Assembly: GCA_963575745.1 (NCBI GenBank)
Contig: CAUYUJ010017896.1
Location: forward strand, 1 to 64,000
Reading direction: 5' to 3'
Source: Prorocentrum cordatum
Taxonomy: Eukaryota; Sar; Dinophyceae; Prorocentrales; Prorocentraceae
Length of the DNA: 64,000 nucleotides
Position numbers and translations under genes: made by a program. Position 1 is the first letter of the stretch, and each line of letters starts with the position of its first letter. Positions 1 to 11,806 of the stretch are shown here, piece by piece. Below the pieces are notes generated by a model. It did not search any database. It saw only the letters and a program-made list of their open reading frames with translations, and had not been told where the DNA came from.

Positions 1-1015
1 GTGTGTTCTCGTGTGTTCTCGTGTGTTCTCGTGTGTTCTCGTGTGTTCTCGTGTGTTCTCGTGTGTTCTCGTGTGTTCTCGTGTGTTCTCGTGAGTTCTC
101 GTGAGTTCTCGTGTGTTCTCGTGTGTTCTGTTGTGTTCTCGTGAGTTCTCGTGGGTTCTCGTGTGTTCTCGTGTGTTCTCGTGGGTTCTCGTGGGTTCTC
201 GTGTGTTCTCGTGTGTTCTCGTGGGTTCTCGTGGGTTCTCGTGTGTTCTCGTGATTTCTCGTGTGTTCTCGTGTGTTCTCGTGTGTTCTCGTGTGTTCTC
301 GTGTGTTCTCGTGGGTTCTCGTGTGTTCTCGTGGGTTCTCGTGGGTTCTCGTGGGTTCTCGTGGGTTCTCGTGGGTTCTCGTGAGTTCTCGTGGGTTCTC
401 GTGGGTTCTCGTGTGTTCTCGTGGGTTCTCGTGGTTCTCGTGTGTTGTTCTCGTGTGTTCTCGAGTGTTCTCGTGTGTTCTCGTGTGTTCTCGTGTGTTC
501 TCGTGTGTTCTCGTGTGTTCTCGTGTGTTCTCGTGTGTTCTCGTGTGTTCTCGTGTGTTCTCGCGTGTTCTCGTGTGTTCTCGTGTGTTCTCGTGTGTTC
601 TCGTGTGGTCTCGTGTGTTCTCGTGTGTTCTCGTGTGTTCTCGTGTGTTCTCGTGGGTTCTCGTGTGTTCTCGTGTGTTTCTCTGGTGTTCTCGTTTTTG
701 GTCGTGGTGTTCGGATTGTTTAATCGTGTGTTCTCGTGTGTTCTCGTGTGTTCTCGTGTGTTCTCGTGTGTTCTCGTGTGTTCTCGTGTGTTCTCGTGTG
801 TTCTCGTGTGTTCTCGTGTGGTCTCGTGTGGTCTCGTGTGTTCTCGTGGGTTCTCGTGGGTTCTCGTGGGTTCTCGTGGGTTCTCGTGGGTTCTCGTGGG
901 TTCTCGTGGGTTCTCGTGGGTTCTCGTGGGTTCTCGTGGGTTCTCGTGGGTTCTCGTGGGTTCTCGTGGGTTCTCGTGGGTTCTCGTGGGTTCTCGTGTG
1001 TTCTCGTGTGTTCTC
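1..1015. repeat. 10-bp minisatellite, consensus GTGTGTTCTC
   Basis: About 100 near-perfect tandem copies of GTGTGTTCTC. A variant GTGGGTTCTC is clustered at about 305-420 and 840-995, so variants spread in blocks. One irregular patch (about 670-725) breaks the phase. All three forward frames stay open because the unit has no stop codon; the Ser/Val/Cys-rich translations are not genes. Confidence 0.97.
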
Positions 1016-1019
1016 GTTC

Positions 1020-1055
<36 letters not shown>

Positions 1056-1955
1056 GTGGGTGTGTGGGTGTGTGGGTGTGTGGGTGTGTGGGTGTGTGGG
1101 TGTGTGGGTGTGTGGGTGTGTGGGTGTGTGGGTGTGTGGGTGTGTGGGTGTGTGGGTGTGTGGGTGTGTGGGTGTGTGGGTGTGTGGGTGTGCGGGTGTG
1201 TGGGTGTGTGGGTGTGTGGGTGTGTGGGTGTGTGGGTGTGTGGGTGTGTGGGTGTGTGGGTGTGTGGGTGTGTGGGTGTGTGGGTGTGTGGGTGTGTGGG
1301 TGTGTGGGGTGTTGGGGTGTGTGGGTTGTGGTTTGTGGTGGGGTGTGTGGGGTGTTGGGGTTGGGTGGGGTGTGTGGGTGTGTGGGTGTGTGGGTGTGTG
1401 GGGTGAGTGGGGTGTGTGGGGTGTGTGGGGTTGTGGGTGTGGGGGTTGTTGGGGTGTGTGGGTGGTGAGGGGTGTGGGGGTGTGTGGGGTGTGTGGGGTG
1501 TGTGGGGTGTGTGGGGTGTGTGGGGTGTGTGTGTGGGTGTGTGGGTGTGTGGGTGTGTGGGTGTGTGGGTGTGTGGGTGTGTGGGTGTGTGGGTGTGGGG
1601 GTGTGGGGGTGTGGGGGTGTGGGGGTGTGTTCGTGTGTTCGTGTGTTCGTGTGTTCGTGTGTTCGTGTGTTCGTGTGTTGGTGTGGTCGTGTGTTCGTGT
1701 GTTCGTGTGTTCGTGTGTTCCTGTGTTCCTGTGTTCCTGTGTTCCTGTGTTCGTGTGTTCGTGTGTTCGTGTGTGTTCTCGTGTGTTCGTGTGTTCGTGT
1801 GTTCGTGTGTTCGTGTGTTCGTGTGTTTTCGTGTGTTCTCGTGTGTTCTCGTGTGTTCTCGTGTGTTCTCGTTTGGTCTCGTGTGGTCTCGTGTGTTCTC
1901 GTGTGTTCTCGTGAGTTCTCGTAGGTTCTCGTAGGTTCTCGTGTGTTCTCGTGTT
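1016..1955. repeat. Continuation of the array with 6-, 8- and ~9-bp periods
   Basis: The array shortens to GTGTTC hexamers (1016-1050), then an 8-bp unit TGTGTGGG (about 1051-1315), a degenerate GTGTGGGGT zone (about 1316-1540), the 8-bp unit again, an 8-bp GTGTGTTC unit (about 1621-1835), and returns to the 10-bp unit. Strong G-richness on one strand. Confidence 0.95.
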
Positions 1956-3312
1956 CTCGCGTTCTCGTGTTCTCGTGTTCTCGTGTTCTCGTGTTCTCGT
2001 GTTCTCGTGTTCTCTCGTGTTCTCTCGTGTTCTCTCGTGTTCTCTCGTGTTCTCTCGTGTTCTCTCGTGTTCTCTCGTGTTCTCTCGTGTTCTCTCGTGT
2101 TCTCTCGTGTTCTCGTGTCTCGTGTGTTCTCTGGGGTTCTCTCGTGTTCTCGTGTGTTCTCGTGTGTTCTCGTGTGTTCTCGTGTGTTCTCGTGTGTTCT
2201 CGCGTGTTCTCGCGTGTTCTCGCGTGTTCTCGCGTGTTCTCGCGTGTTCCCGCGTGTTCTCGCGTGTTCCCGCGTGTTCTCGCGTGTTCTCGCGTGTTCT
2301 CGCGTGTTCTCGCGTGTTCTCGCGTGTTCTCGCGCGTTCTCGCGCGTTCTCGCGCGTTCTCGCGCGTTCTCGCGCGTTCTCGCGTGTTCTCGCGTGTTCT
2401 CGCGTGTTCTCGCGTGTTCTCGCGTGTTCTCGCGTGTTCTCGCGTGTTCTCGCGTGTTCTCGCGTGTTCTCGCGTGTTCTCGCGTGTTCTCGCGTGTTCT
2501 CGCGTGTTCTCGCGTGTTCTCGCGTGTTCTCGCGTGTTCTCGCGGTTCTCGCGGTTCTCGCGGGTTCTCGCGTGTTTCTCTCGCGTGTTCTCGCGTGTTC
2601 TCGCGTGTTCTCGCGTGTTCTCGCGTGTTCTCGCGTGTTCTCGCGTGTTCTCGCGTGTTCTCGCGTGTTCTCGCGGGTTCTCGCGGGTTCTCGCGGGTTC
2701 TCGCGGGTTCTCTCGGGTTCTCGCGGGTTCTCGCGGGTTCTCGCGGGTTCTCGCGGGTTCTCGCGGGTTCTCGCGGGTTCTCGCGGGTTCTCGCGGGTTC
2801 TCGCGGGTTCTCTCGGGTTCTCGCGGGTTCTCGCGGGTTCTCGCGGGTTCTCGCGGGTTCTCGCGGGTTCTCGCGGGTTCTCGCGGGTTCTCGCGGGTTC
2901 TCGCGGGTTCTCGCGTGTTCTCGCGTGTTCTCGCGTGTTCTCGCGTGTTCTCGCGTGTTCTCGCGTGTTCTCGCGTGTTCTCGCGGGTTCTCGCGTGTTC
3001 TCGCGTGTTCTCGCGTGTTCTCGCGTGTTCTCGCGTGTTCTCGCGGGTTCTCGCGGGTTCTCGCGGGTTCTCGCGGGTTCTCGCGGGTTCTCGCGGGTTC
3101 TCGCGGGTTCTCGCGGGTTCTCGCGGGTTCTCGCGGGTTCTCGCGGGTTCTCGCGGGTTCTCGCGTGTTCTCGCGTGTTCTCGCGTGTTCTCGCGTGTTC
3201 TCGCGTGTTCTCGCGTGTTCTCGCGTGTTCGTGTTCGTGTTCGTGTTCGTGCTCGTGTTCGTGTTCGTGTTCGTGTTCGTGTGTGTGTGTGTGTATGTGT
3301 GTGTGTGTGTGT
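1956..3312. repeat. Minisatellite of GTGTTCTC, GTGTTCTCTC and CGCGTGTTCT units
   Basis: 8-bp GTGTTCTC (1956-2010), 10-bp GTGTTCTCTC (about 2010-2110), GTGTGTTCTC, then about 100 copies of CGCGTGTTCT and its variant CGCGGGTTCT (2200-3225). It ends in GTGTTC hexamers and a (GT)n tail up to 3312. Confidence 0.96.
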
Positions 3313-3690
3313 CCCGGGGCCCCTTCATCGGCAGCAGCGCCCAGGCCGTCCAGACACCGAAGTCAAGATGCTGAAGTAAGATCCACGTTGGGCCGAGGAG
3401 GGGCTTTGGTCTTCGGGCCGTGGCTTAGACACCTGTTCGTGGCCTAGGCTCGCCGTGGCCAGACAAGCCGCGTCTTCCTCACGCGGCACGTGGCGCGATG
3501 ATTGATTATTGCAAGCATGCACGCGCACCCAGGCCTGGGGGGGCGCGTGTGTTCTGCCATCCCTCCTTGTGGCTGTCGGCGTTTTTTCCAGCTCCGGGGT
3601 GGAGAGGTGCGAGGCAGCATCAGGCAAAATGCCCGCCCCACCCACCCGTCTGGTGGTGCGGCAGGGAGCACTTATCTGTAAGTAAGGGGA
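3313..3690. other. Non-repetitive spacer, no supported gene
   Basis: Unique GC-rich sequence between the minisatellite and the first GGA tract. The first ~20 bases after the (GT)n tail (a GTCCC/GGGGCCCC/TTCAT stretch) recur with one mismatch at about 38529-38549, again directly after a GT-rich run. No convincing coding region. Confidence 0.6.
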
Positions 3691-4660
3691 AGGGATGGAG
3701 GAGGAGGAGGAGGAGGAGGAGGAGGAGGAGGAGGAGGAGGAGGCGCCCACTTCCCGCGCGTTCCCAGCCTTCCTGGGCCACAGGGCGCAGCGGTGCGCCG
3801 ACCGCGGTCCCCGCCTCGAGACAGGGAAGGATGGCAGGCCCCGCCGCGAGCGCAGCCCGCGGCGTCGAGAAAAGAGGGGAGAGGGCCTCATTCCTCCTTC
3901 TGCCCATTCTTCCTCCTCCTCGCCCCCCTCTTCGCGGCGGATGATGACGACGATGATGCTGATGATGTTGATGATGATGATGATGATGAGGAGGAGGAGG
4001 AGGATGATGATGATGCTGATGATGGTGATGCTGATGGTGATGCTGATGCTGATGATGACGCTGATGATGATGATGATACTGATGCTGATGCCGATGCTGA
4101 TGCTGATGAGGATGAGGATGAGGATGATGATTGTGATGAGGATGATGGTGATGATGATGCTGATGATGAGCATGATAATGAATATGCTGATGCTGCTGCT
4201 GATGATGAGGATGAGGATGCTCATGAGGATGATGATGATGATGATGATGATGGTGATGATGCTGATGATGATGACGATTATGATGATGCTGATGATGAGG
4301 ATGATGGTGGTGATGATGCTGATGAAGAGGATGATGATGAGGATGAGGGTGAGGATGATGTTCATTGTGATGTTGATGGTCATATTTATTATGATGATGC
4401 TTCTGCTGATGCTGATGCTGATGCTGATGATGATGCTGCTGCTGAGCATGACGATGGTGATGGGGATGGTGATGATGATGGTGATGCTGAGGTTGTTGAT
4501 GGCGATGATGACGACATGATGATGATGGTGATGGTGATGATGATGATGAGGAGGAGGAGGAGGAAGAGGAGGAGGAGGAGGAGGAAGAGGAGAGGAAGTG
4601 GAGTGGGAGGAGGAGGAAGAGGAGGAGGAGGAGGAAGAGGAGCAGGAGGAGGAAAAAGAC
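3691..4660. repeat. Compound (GGA)n - (GAT)n - (GGA)n tract
   Basis: GGA repeat 3691-3742, about 190 bases of unique sequence, imperfect (GAT)n with GCT/GAG interruptions 3936-4546, then GGA repeats to 4660. Translations are poly-Asp/Glu on one strand and poly-His/Ile/Ser on the other. There is no conserved flanking protein sequence, so no gene is called. Confidence 0.93.
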
Positions 4661-5635
4661 CTGGCGGAGCGCGGCCGCGGGGCAGCAGAGCGGCGTCGCG
4701 CCGGTTGAAGCTTGCAGACATTCTCGTCGATTCTGGGCGGTGCTCGTGCTCCGGGATGCCCGCTGGCAGCTGCGCCTCGTCGAGAGCGGATGCCGAGCGG
4801 CCGCCAGAGGATGCGAGGAGTGGCTCCGGAGTGGCGGCCAGGGGGCCCCCGAGTGGCGGCCACGGGTGGTGGCGTCTGGCACCACGCCCACCAGCTTGGC
4901 CGTGCCGTCTCCCAACTTCCCCGAGATCCAGGCGAAGCCTCTTGTTCGCACCGGGCGGTTGCGCAGAACTACGGGCCTTGAGGGCCCTCGCGGATCGGTG
5001 CGGCTCGAGGCTTGCCGCGCGAAGATTCGCAGCGCAGAATGTGACACCCCCGACCACGACGGGGGTGATGCAGATCTGCCGAGTGGGTGCCGCGACTGGG
5101 GGGGTGGGATTTGGGAGCATAGCCCACTCTCGAGCACCAGCCTCGAAGGCCTCCAGGATATCACCCCTACCCCCAGTTTGGGCAAGGGAGGGGGAATGCC
5201 CTGACGTTTGCTCACGATGTCAACGTGGCCCGCCCGGGACGGGACAGCACGCCTGCGGCATCGGAGCTCGCAGCACGTCTCATCGAGCGCCTGTTCCGCT
5301 TTCTCCCCCACTTCCCTTTTCGTTTCAGATCCTCACTCTCGACCTCTTTTCTGGATTCACACCCCTCCTCCTCCCCGACTGTTTCTCCCGAGTCCTCTCG
5401 CGCCTTTTGTTCGACATCCCATCCGATTCGTCTCGCTTCGCGGGGTGCACGTCTGGACCCCTGAAGAATGGGCGTTTGGGGCCTCCCGCGAGCTTGTTGG
5501 ATGCTTTTCGCGGGCCTCTCGCGAGTTGTCCCTGGTGAGGGCTCCCAGCCTGGGGTTCTCTTAGTGTCTGCAGGCCGTCGGCCCTGTACCAGAAGCGCAT
5601 CGAGCAGCAGGCGCCGGAAGTCGACACGCAGAGAT
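4661..5635. other. GC-rich unique sequence, no supported gene
   Basis: Open frames exist on both strands (for example minus strand 4389-5120) but show no domain I recognise and run into the simple repeats. A short direct repeat (GAGTGGCGGCCA) occurs twice near 4828-4865. Small exons cannot be excluded. Confidence 0.5.
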
Positions 5636-6060
5636 GCCTGTGCGGAGGGGGGGGGGTCTCCAAAACGTGCGCGCCTCGGCACGCGCGCACGCGTGCGCCT
5701 CGGCACGCGCGTGTTTCCGCGCGCTCTCAGCCGCGGCGGGGCCGCAGGGCGAGGAGCACGAGTTTCGGGCGCCGGGCTCCTGACATGTAGGAAAGCGTGC
5801 GCGGAGGGGGGGGGGGACCCAGCCTGCGCTCGGCGCGTGCTCGCGGGGCACGTGTTTTCGCGCGCCCACGGCCCACGGGGGGGGGGCCACTTCCCAGTCG
5901 GCGGACTCGCTACGCATAAAACAGGTGTGCGTGGAGGGGGGCGGGCCAGAATGCGCCTGGCGCGTGCGCGCGGGGCGCCTGTTTTCACGTGTCCACAGCC
6001 CCCGAGGGGGGGACCCAACTGCTAGTCGTCGGATTCTTTCACGTAGCAATGCGTGTGTCC
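5636..6060. repeat. Tandem repeat, three copies of about 130-155 bp
   Basis: Copies start at about 5636, 5793 and 5925, each with TGCG(C)GGAGGGGGGG. Each continues through a CGGCGCGTGCTCGCGGGGC-like segment and ends near GTAGCAA or its variants. A short fourth start is visible at about 6050. G-runs of 7-12 are in each copy. Confidence 0.85.
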
Positions 6061-6560
6061 ACCCTACGCTAGTGCCAGTGTGCCCGGAGCCGGGGTTTCA
6101 GCTGGCGGACAGTGTCTGGTGGACCATTCCATCTCGTCGCTGGCGTCTCGTTGCGCAGGAGTGCCCGCGCAAGCCTCATCCTGCGCCTCGTTCTCGTTCT
6201 GCTCCCCCGTCGGCCCCCTTGCCCGCCAGATCCGCCCCTCGGCCCACACCCTGGGCAGTCGCCAGGGCCGCCCGCACGAGCTGGAGCGCCGCCTCCTCGG
6301 CACAGCAGCCGCGCGCTCTTCGGGTGTCGTTGGCTCTCGGACCGGTTGAGGGAAAGGCCGTGAGCATCTGAGCTGCATTTGGGCGTGGCTCAGCCGCGGT
6401 ACTTGCAGGCAGATGCTTCGTCTGGCATTGTCAGGCCCAGCCTGCCGCCGCTGCTGCTGCTGTCCTCTCATCATCGATCTGCCTGGTCCTGCCCCTCTCC
6501 TGCCCCTCCTCTTCCGTATCGTCGCCATCCTGCCATGCGCACCACCACAGCAGTTCTTGA
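6061..6560. other. Unique GC-rich segment, nothing recognised
   Basis: Mixed sequence rich in CCTCGTTC/GCCCC. Open frames on both strands overlap one another without a recognisable domain. No tandem structure seen. Confidence 0.5.
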
Positions 6561-6900
6561 AAGCCATGCGTACCATTGTTCGGAACTGCTTCAGTTACCG
6601 GGCAGAAAAACTCTTCCATCCGTGGATTAGCTGAAGCTTCTGAAGCGGAAGTGTACGGCGCTAAGGCGGGAGCCACATTTTGAAAACGGTTGGCCCGCCA
6701 TCCGCGTAACTGTTGACGCACGGTGTTAGGACGAATGTGCGCAGCGCGAAGGCGAACCACACGTTGATGAGAACCGGCCCTCCAGCCGTGCAATTGTTGG
6801 AGATGCCCAGCTTCAGGATCTCGAGCTGTAGTCTCGAGCGAAGCGCCCGACCTGGCCTACAGACACGCCTGGTGGTGCGACAGTGGGCGTGTGAGGAAGG
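6561..6900 (-). repeat. Dispersed element encoding GWRANRF, copy 1
   Basis: On the minus strand this segment translates to a peptide containing RLRAAHIRPNTVRQQLRGWR followed by ANRFQNV. The segment at 50085-50345 (also minus) encodes a related peptide with RLQGWRANRFRHV. At DNA level the shared part is TTGGCYCKCCATCC plus the GCGCAGCGC...GAGGCG block. This is probably a fragment of a mobile element or a multicopy gene; no family is identified. Confidence 0.55.
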
Positions 6901-6930
6901 AAGGAGTGATTTGAGCTGGAGCCGAAGCAA

Positions 6931-7290
6931 AGGAGGAGGGGGGAGGAAGAGGAGGAGGAGGAGGAGGAGGAGGAGGAAGAAGCATAATAATCATAATGCC
7001 AATAAGAAAAATGATAAGACTAATATTCAGAAGAAGAATAATAATAATAAGGAGAATACTAGCAATAATAATACTAATAATCAGAATAATAAGAATAAGA
7101 ATACTAATAATAACAATGAGACTAATAATAAGAAGAATAATAATACTAAAACTCATAATAAGAAGAAGAAGAGGAGGAGGAGGAGGAGGAGGAGGAGGAG
7201 GGGGAGGAGGAGGAAGGAAGGAGAAGGAAGAGTGGGAGAGGTGGAGGAGGAGGAGGAAGGAAGGAGAAGGAAGAGTGGGAGTAGTTCGAA
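6931..7290. repeat. Compound (GGA)n - (AAT)n - (GGA)n tract
   Basis: GGA repeats 6931-6981, AAT/AAC/AAG-rich imperfect trinucleotides 6982-7160, then GGA repeats with an internal ~55-bp duplication (GGAAGGAAGGAGAAGG twice) to about 7290. Confidence 0.92.
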
Positions 7291-8540
7291 TGACTAGTTT
7301 GTGCCCCAGGGCTGACCTCCTCACACGCCCGACCCCGGTGTCCACCCGTCGGAGCCTGGGCCGCGGGAGGAGACGGATGAGCACTAGGGAAGGTGGGGGG
7401 TGGAGCGCGGCAGAGGATGGAGATGAGGAGCACGGCTTCGGCGTCACCCATCATGCTAAGACTACGTGTGCGTCGCCACCCCAGGGGCGACGCGCGCACC
7501 GAGAGATGGCATAGAATAAGCGTCGTGGCAGGCGCTTTCTGGCCACACCGCTCGGGAAACGATCTACCACGAGATGGGTACACGATATGCTCGGGTCGGC
7601 CGCACGCCTCCAAGGGGGACACATCGTACCAGTATGTCCTCCATGTCTTGTCCCTGTTTTCTGGGAGCACCTCCTCGTAAATCTTCGCCTTATCCTGCCT
7701 TGACTCCCCCCTTCCACGTCTTCCCTGGCCAGAAGAGACGGCACGGAGCACGCATGCTGGACGCTTCTCTCTGGCCGAGGAGACCTATCGCTTGCTCCCC
7801 AGCTGTATGGCTGTTCAGGGGGATCTCGCGTCGGGCAGAGAGATGAGCGGCGCGTTCCGCGGTTGGCGTTTGGCTCGAAGGCTCAGTTGGCAGCGCGCCC
7901 GACTCCCCAAACGATCCGGGTCGCGGAGTGAGGCCAGCTGCCCATTCTCTTGAATATTTGTTGCGCTCCCTGAGTAAGCCCAACAAAGCAGTGCGAGCGT
8001 GTGAGGATGCCACGACCCAATATCATCTTGAACATGTCCTGGATGTGGCTTTGTATGTATGTCTTGCTTGCGTCAGCTTGCCTCCTCACCTGAGTAAGTC
8101 GGAATAGTATTTTACGGCATGACAGTCAACGTGGGAACGTCCACTAGGTACCTCCTAATCGCACGCTTGCTAAACGAACAATGATGATTCTGAAGCTCTT
8201 TGCGGGCAGATGTAGTTTTGCTTGTTGTTTTGTTTGTTTGCCTCGGATCTTCTAGCGATGATTGTCAAACGATGTTCGATGCGTTGCTTCTGTCCGTAGG
8301 CGTGAGCACCTGCGTCGGCGGAGCTTGCGCTCGGCCATGGATGGGGATTGGCACGAGCCTCTGTCGGCTGTGAGCTGGTTGAGTTCCGGGAGTCGTGCTC
8401 CGCAGAGTGGGGCGGCCGTACCCGTGGGTTGGCTGCCTCGAGCCCTGCTGGTCGGCGGGGTTTGGCGCCACCTCCGCGGCGCCCGGCTCAGGTTGCGGGC
8501 GAGCGCGCGCCCTACCGACGGTTGCGGTTAATGGTGAAAT
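7291..8540. other. Unique sequence, no supported gene
   Basis: About 1.25 kb without tandem structure. The longest frames (minus 7146-7751, minus 7690-8013) show no recognisable domain. A single tRNA A-box-like stretch lies at about 7878-7889 but no T-arm or acceptor stem accompanies it. The interval is more AT-rich after 7960. Confidence 0.5.
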
Positions 8541-8544
8541 CAAA

Positions 8545-8775
8545 ATTTTAATGGTGAAATAGAAGTTTTAAAGGTGATAAAAAAAACACTACGTAAAAAC
8601 ACTACGCAGAAAACACACTACGTAAAAATACACTGCGTAAAACACTACGCAGGAAAACAACAAAAAAAACAGAAACATAAAACTACGTAAAACACTACGC
8701 AGAAAAAATAAAAAAGAAAAACGAACTACGTAAAAACACTACGCAAAACACACACTACGGAGAAGCGTTACGTAC
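8545..8775. repeat. Minisatellite of ACACTACGYA with A-rich spacers
   Basis: About 14 imperfect copies of ACACTACG(T/C)AAAAA. The same core builds the 9.9-11.5 kb array, and its reverse complement lies inside each unit of the ~183-bp repeat at 8.9-9.6 kb. Confidence 0.9.
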
Positions 8776-8875
8776 GTGAGTACGTCACATCCGCACAGTA
8801 CGTGTGTGACCAGGGAGGTCTCGTGAGCGGGCGCTCCAGCGGCTGGCGCGGCCCTGCGAAGTCCAGACGACGAGG

Positions 8876-9590
8876 GCATTCTGCGTAGTGTTTTTACGTT
8901 GTGTTTTCATGGGCGCCCCGAGACGGCAACGCTGCTACGCGGGAACAACACGCCCGAAACCCCACGCAGCAGCATGCCGCGTCGCCCGCGTCTCTCGTCA
9001 CCGTTGGCCGAGGCCGCGGGGAGTTGCGGATTCGGGCGGAACTGGCGCGAGACGCGGGCGACGAGGGCATTCTGCGTAGTGTTTTTTACGTAGTGTTTCC
9101 AGGAGCCCCCCGAGCTGGCAAGCAACCGCGTAGCAAACAACGACGCCCAAACCCGCGTCGCCCGCGTCTCACGTCACGTTCGCCCAAGGCCACGGGGAGC
9201 CGCTGTTTCGAGCGGAATTCGCGCGAGATGCGGGCGACGGGGGCATTCTGCGTAGCATTTTACTCAGTGCGTGCAGGGGCGCCCCGAGTCGGCGCGCCAC
9301 CACGCCAACACGCCCAAACCCTTGCGCAGCAGCATGCCGCGTCGCCCGCGTCTCTGGACAGTTTCGCCCGATGCCGTGGGGGGCTGCGGATTCGGGCGGA
9401 ACTGGCGCGAGACGATGCCCACGAGGGCATTCATTCTGCGTAGTGTTTTTACGTCGTGTTTCCAGGAGCGCCCCGAGTCGGCGCGCTACTACACGGAAAC
9501 AACACGCCCGAATCCCAACGCAGCGCGTCGCCCGCGTCTCACGTCACGTTCGCCGCAGGAGGCGGGCAGTTGCGGAGGCGTGGAGGGGGG
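8876..9590. repeat. Four tandem copies of a ~183-bp unit
   Basis: Units begin at about 8877, 9066, 9246 and 9428, each with CATTCTGCGTAGTGTTTT. Each passes through GCGCCCCGAG..CGG, an AACACGCCC block, GCATGCCGCGTCGCCCGCG, and CGGAACTGGCGCGAGACG. Each carries the inverted form of the CACTACGCA motif at its start. Copies differ by small deletions and point changes. Confidence 0.9.
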
Positions 9591-9624
9591 GGGGGGGAAT
9601 GTGAACCGATATTTGCTAGAACTG

Positions 9625-9897
9625 GAGTACAGGGAGGAGGAGGAGGAGGAGGAGGAGGAGCAGGAGGAGCAGGAGGAGCAGGAGGAGCAGAAGGAGCAGG
9701 AGGAGCAGGAGGAGCAGGAGGAGCAGGAGGAGGAGGAGGAGGAGGGGGAGGACGAACTTTGGACTGATATGGAGGAGGAGGAGGAGGGGGAAGAGGAGGA
9801 ACATTCAAGGACCGATACCAGGTAGCCGCGGATATGAGTAGGAGTAGGAGGAGAGGGAGGAGGAGGAGGAGGAGGAGGAGGAGGAGGAGGAGGACGC
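9625..9897. repeat. (GGA)n and (GCAGGA)n tract
   Basis: GAG/GGA triplets with regular CAGGAG interruptions, a short unique break at about 9750-9770 and 9800-9835, then GGA repeats to 9897. Confidence 0.93.
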
Positions 9898-11455
9898 GAA
9901 TACACTACGCCAATACACTACGCAAGCGCACTCAGTACATACACGACGCGAATACACGACGCGAATGCGCCACGCAAAAACACTACGCAGATGCGCTACG
10001 CAAATACACTACGCGAACACACTACGCAAAAACACTACGCAAACACACTGCGCAAATACACTGCGCAAAAACGCTTCGCGAAAAGCACTACGCAAAACCA
10101 CTACGCACAATCACTACGCGAAACCACTACGCAAAAACACTGCGCAAAAACACGACGCCGACACACTACGCCAATACACTACGCAAACGCACTCAGCACA
10201 TACACGACGCAAATACACGACGCGAATACACGACGTAAATACATTACGCCGATACACGACGCCAATACATTACGCAAGCGCACTCAGCACATACACGACG
10301 CGAGTACACGCCGCACAAATATTTACGCAAAAACACTACGCAGATGCGCTACGCGAAAACACTACGCGAATACACTGCGCAGAAAACACTACGCAAAAAA
10401 ACACGACGCAAATACGCTACGCAAGAAACACTACGCATACACACTACGCAAAATCACCACGCAAACGCACCACGCGAAAAACACTACGCAAAAAACACGA
10501 CGCCAATACACTACGCCAATGCACTACGCAAGCGCACCCAGCACATACACGACGCAAATACGCTACGCCAACACATTACGCAAACGCACCCAGCACACAC
10601 ACACACACGACGCAAATACACGACGCGAATACGCCACGCAAAAACACTACGCAGATGCGCTACGCAAATACACTACGCCGATACACTACGCCAAAACACA
10701 CTACGCGAAAACACTACGCGAAACCACTACGCGAAAACACTACGCAAAAGCACCACGCAAACACACTACGCGAAAAACGCTACGCAAAAACACGACGCAA
10801 AATCACTACGCAAAAGCAATATGCAAAAACCTTACGCGAATACACTACGCCAACACACTACGCCAATACACTACGCAAACGCACTCAGCACATACAAGAC
10901 GCAAATACACGACGCAAATGCACTACGCAAATGCACTACCACAATACACTACGCAAGCGCATTCAGCACACACACACACACGACGCGAAAACACGACGCA
11001 AAAACACTACGCAAACACACTACGCAGATGCGCTACGGGAACACACTACGCGGAAACACTACGCTAAAAAAACACTACACAAAAAACACTGCCCGAATAC
11101 ACTACGCAAGCGCACTACGCGAAAAACACTACGCAACATCACTACGCGAAAGCACTGCGCAAAAACAGTACGCAAATACACTACGCCAACACACTACGCC
11201 AATACACTACGCAAACGCACTCAGCACATAAACGACGCAAATTCACGACGCAAGTACACTACGCAAATACACTACGCAAACGCACTCAGCACACACGACG
11301 CGAGTACGCGACGCAAAAAACACTACGCAAAAACACTACGCAGATGCGCTACGCACACACACTACGCGAAAACACTGCGCAATCCAATGCTACGCAAACA
11401 CACTACGCGAAAAAAAACACTACGCAAAAACACTACGCAAAAACACTACGCATAT
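9898..11455. repeat. 1.56-kb minisatellite built from CACTACGC and A-rich linkers
   Basis: Over 80 copies of a CACTACGC/CACGACGC core separated by 4-8 bases (AAAA, GAAA, CAAT). A higher-order pattern recurs about every 95-330 bases (ACGCACTCAGCACATACACG seen at least six times). Long Thr/His/Ala/Lys-rich frames are open because the unit lacks stops; I do not regard them as genes. Confidence 0.93.
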
Positions 11456-11730
11456 TTATTTCACCCTTAGGCATACCTCTCGTACGTACCAGTTTCCTCG
11501 GCAGTTCGGCGCCTCCTCCTGGGTCATCTGTTGCGGCGTGGGGTCCTCGTCCCATCCGTTGGGAGCCAGGCGCCTTTGATGTCGAGTTGCCCTGACGGAG
11601 CAGCAGTGGTTTAATCATGAGGAAAATCCAGGAGGCCTCGCGCGGCGCGTAATAGTTGTATTATCTAGTCCACACGTCAGCTCCGTAAGCTATGGGTCGG
11701 CGCTCACGCGGCGATGCTCCAGCGTCAGTC
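11456..11730. other. Unique spacer after the minisatellite
   Basis: No repeat or gene recognised. The sequence is ordinary mixed composition. Confidence 0.5.
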
Positions 11731-11806
11731 CGACGTACATCCGACGTAATTCCGACGTAGTCCGACGTGAACCCGACGTAAGTCCGACGTGGATCCGACG
11801 TAGATC
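11731..11806. repeat. Short array of TCCGACGTA units
   Basis: Seven copies of (A/G)TCCGACGT(A/G) spaced 10-14 bases. A related CG-rich array (TTCGACACGGAT) occurs at 25395-25475. Confidence 0.85.

Noticed and set aside
101-3447. Several Ser/Val/Cys/Phe-rich frames of 380-500 residues
   Set aside because: Translations of the 10-bp minisatellite in all forward frames.
3620-5311. 563-residue minus-strand frame with poly-His
   Set aside because: Runs through the (GAT)n tract; the non-repeat part shows no recognisable domain.
7858-7925. tRNA gene
   Set aside because: An A-box-like AGGCTCAGTTGG is present, but the anticodon stem, T-arm with B box and acceptor stem do not pair.
8876-11455. CRISPR array
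   Set aside because: Spacers are not unique and the repeats are a eukaryotic minisatellite; no cas genes.
9965-11470. 501-residue Thr/His/Ala/Lys-rich open frame
   Set aside because: Produced by the CACTACGCAAAAA minisatellite, which lacks stop codons in several frames; no non-repeat protein part.
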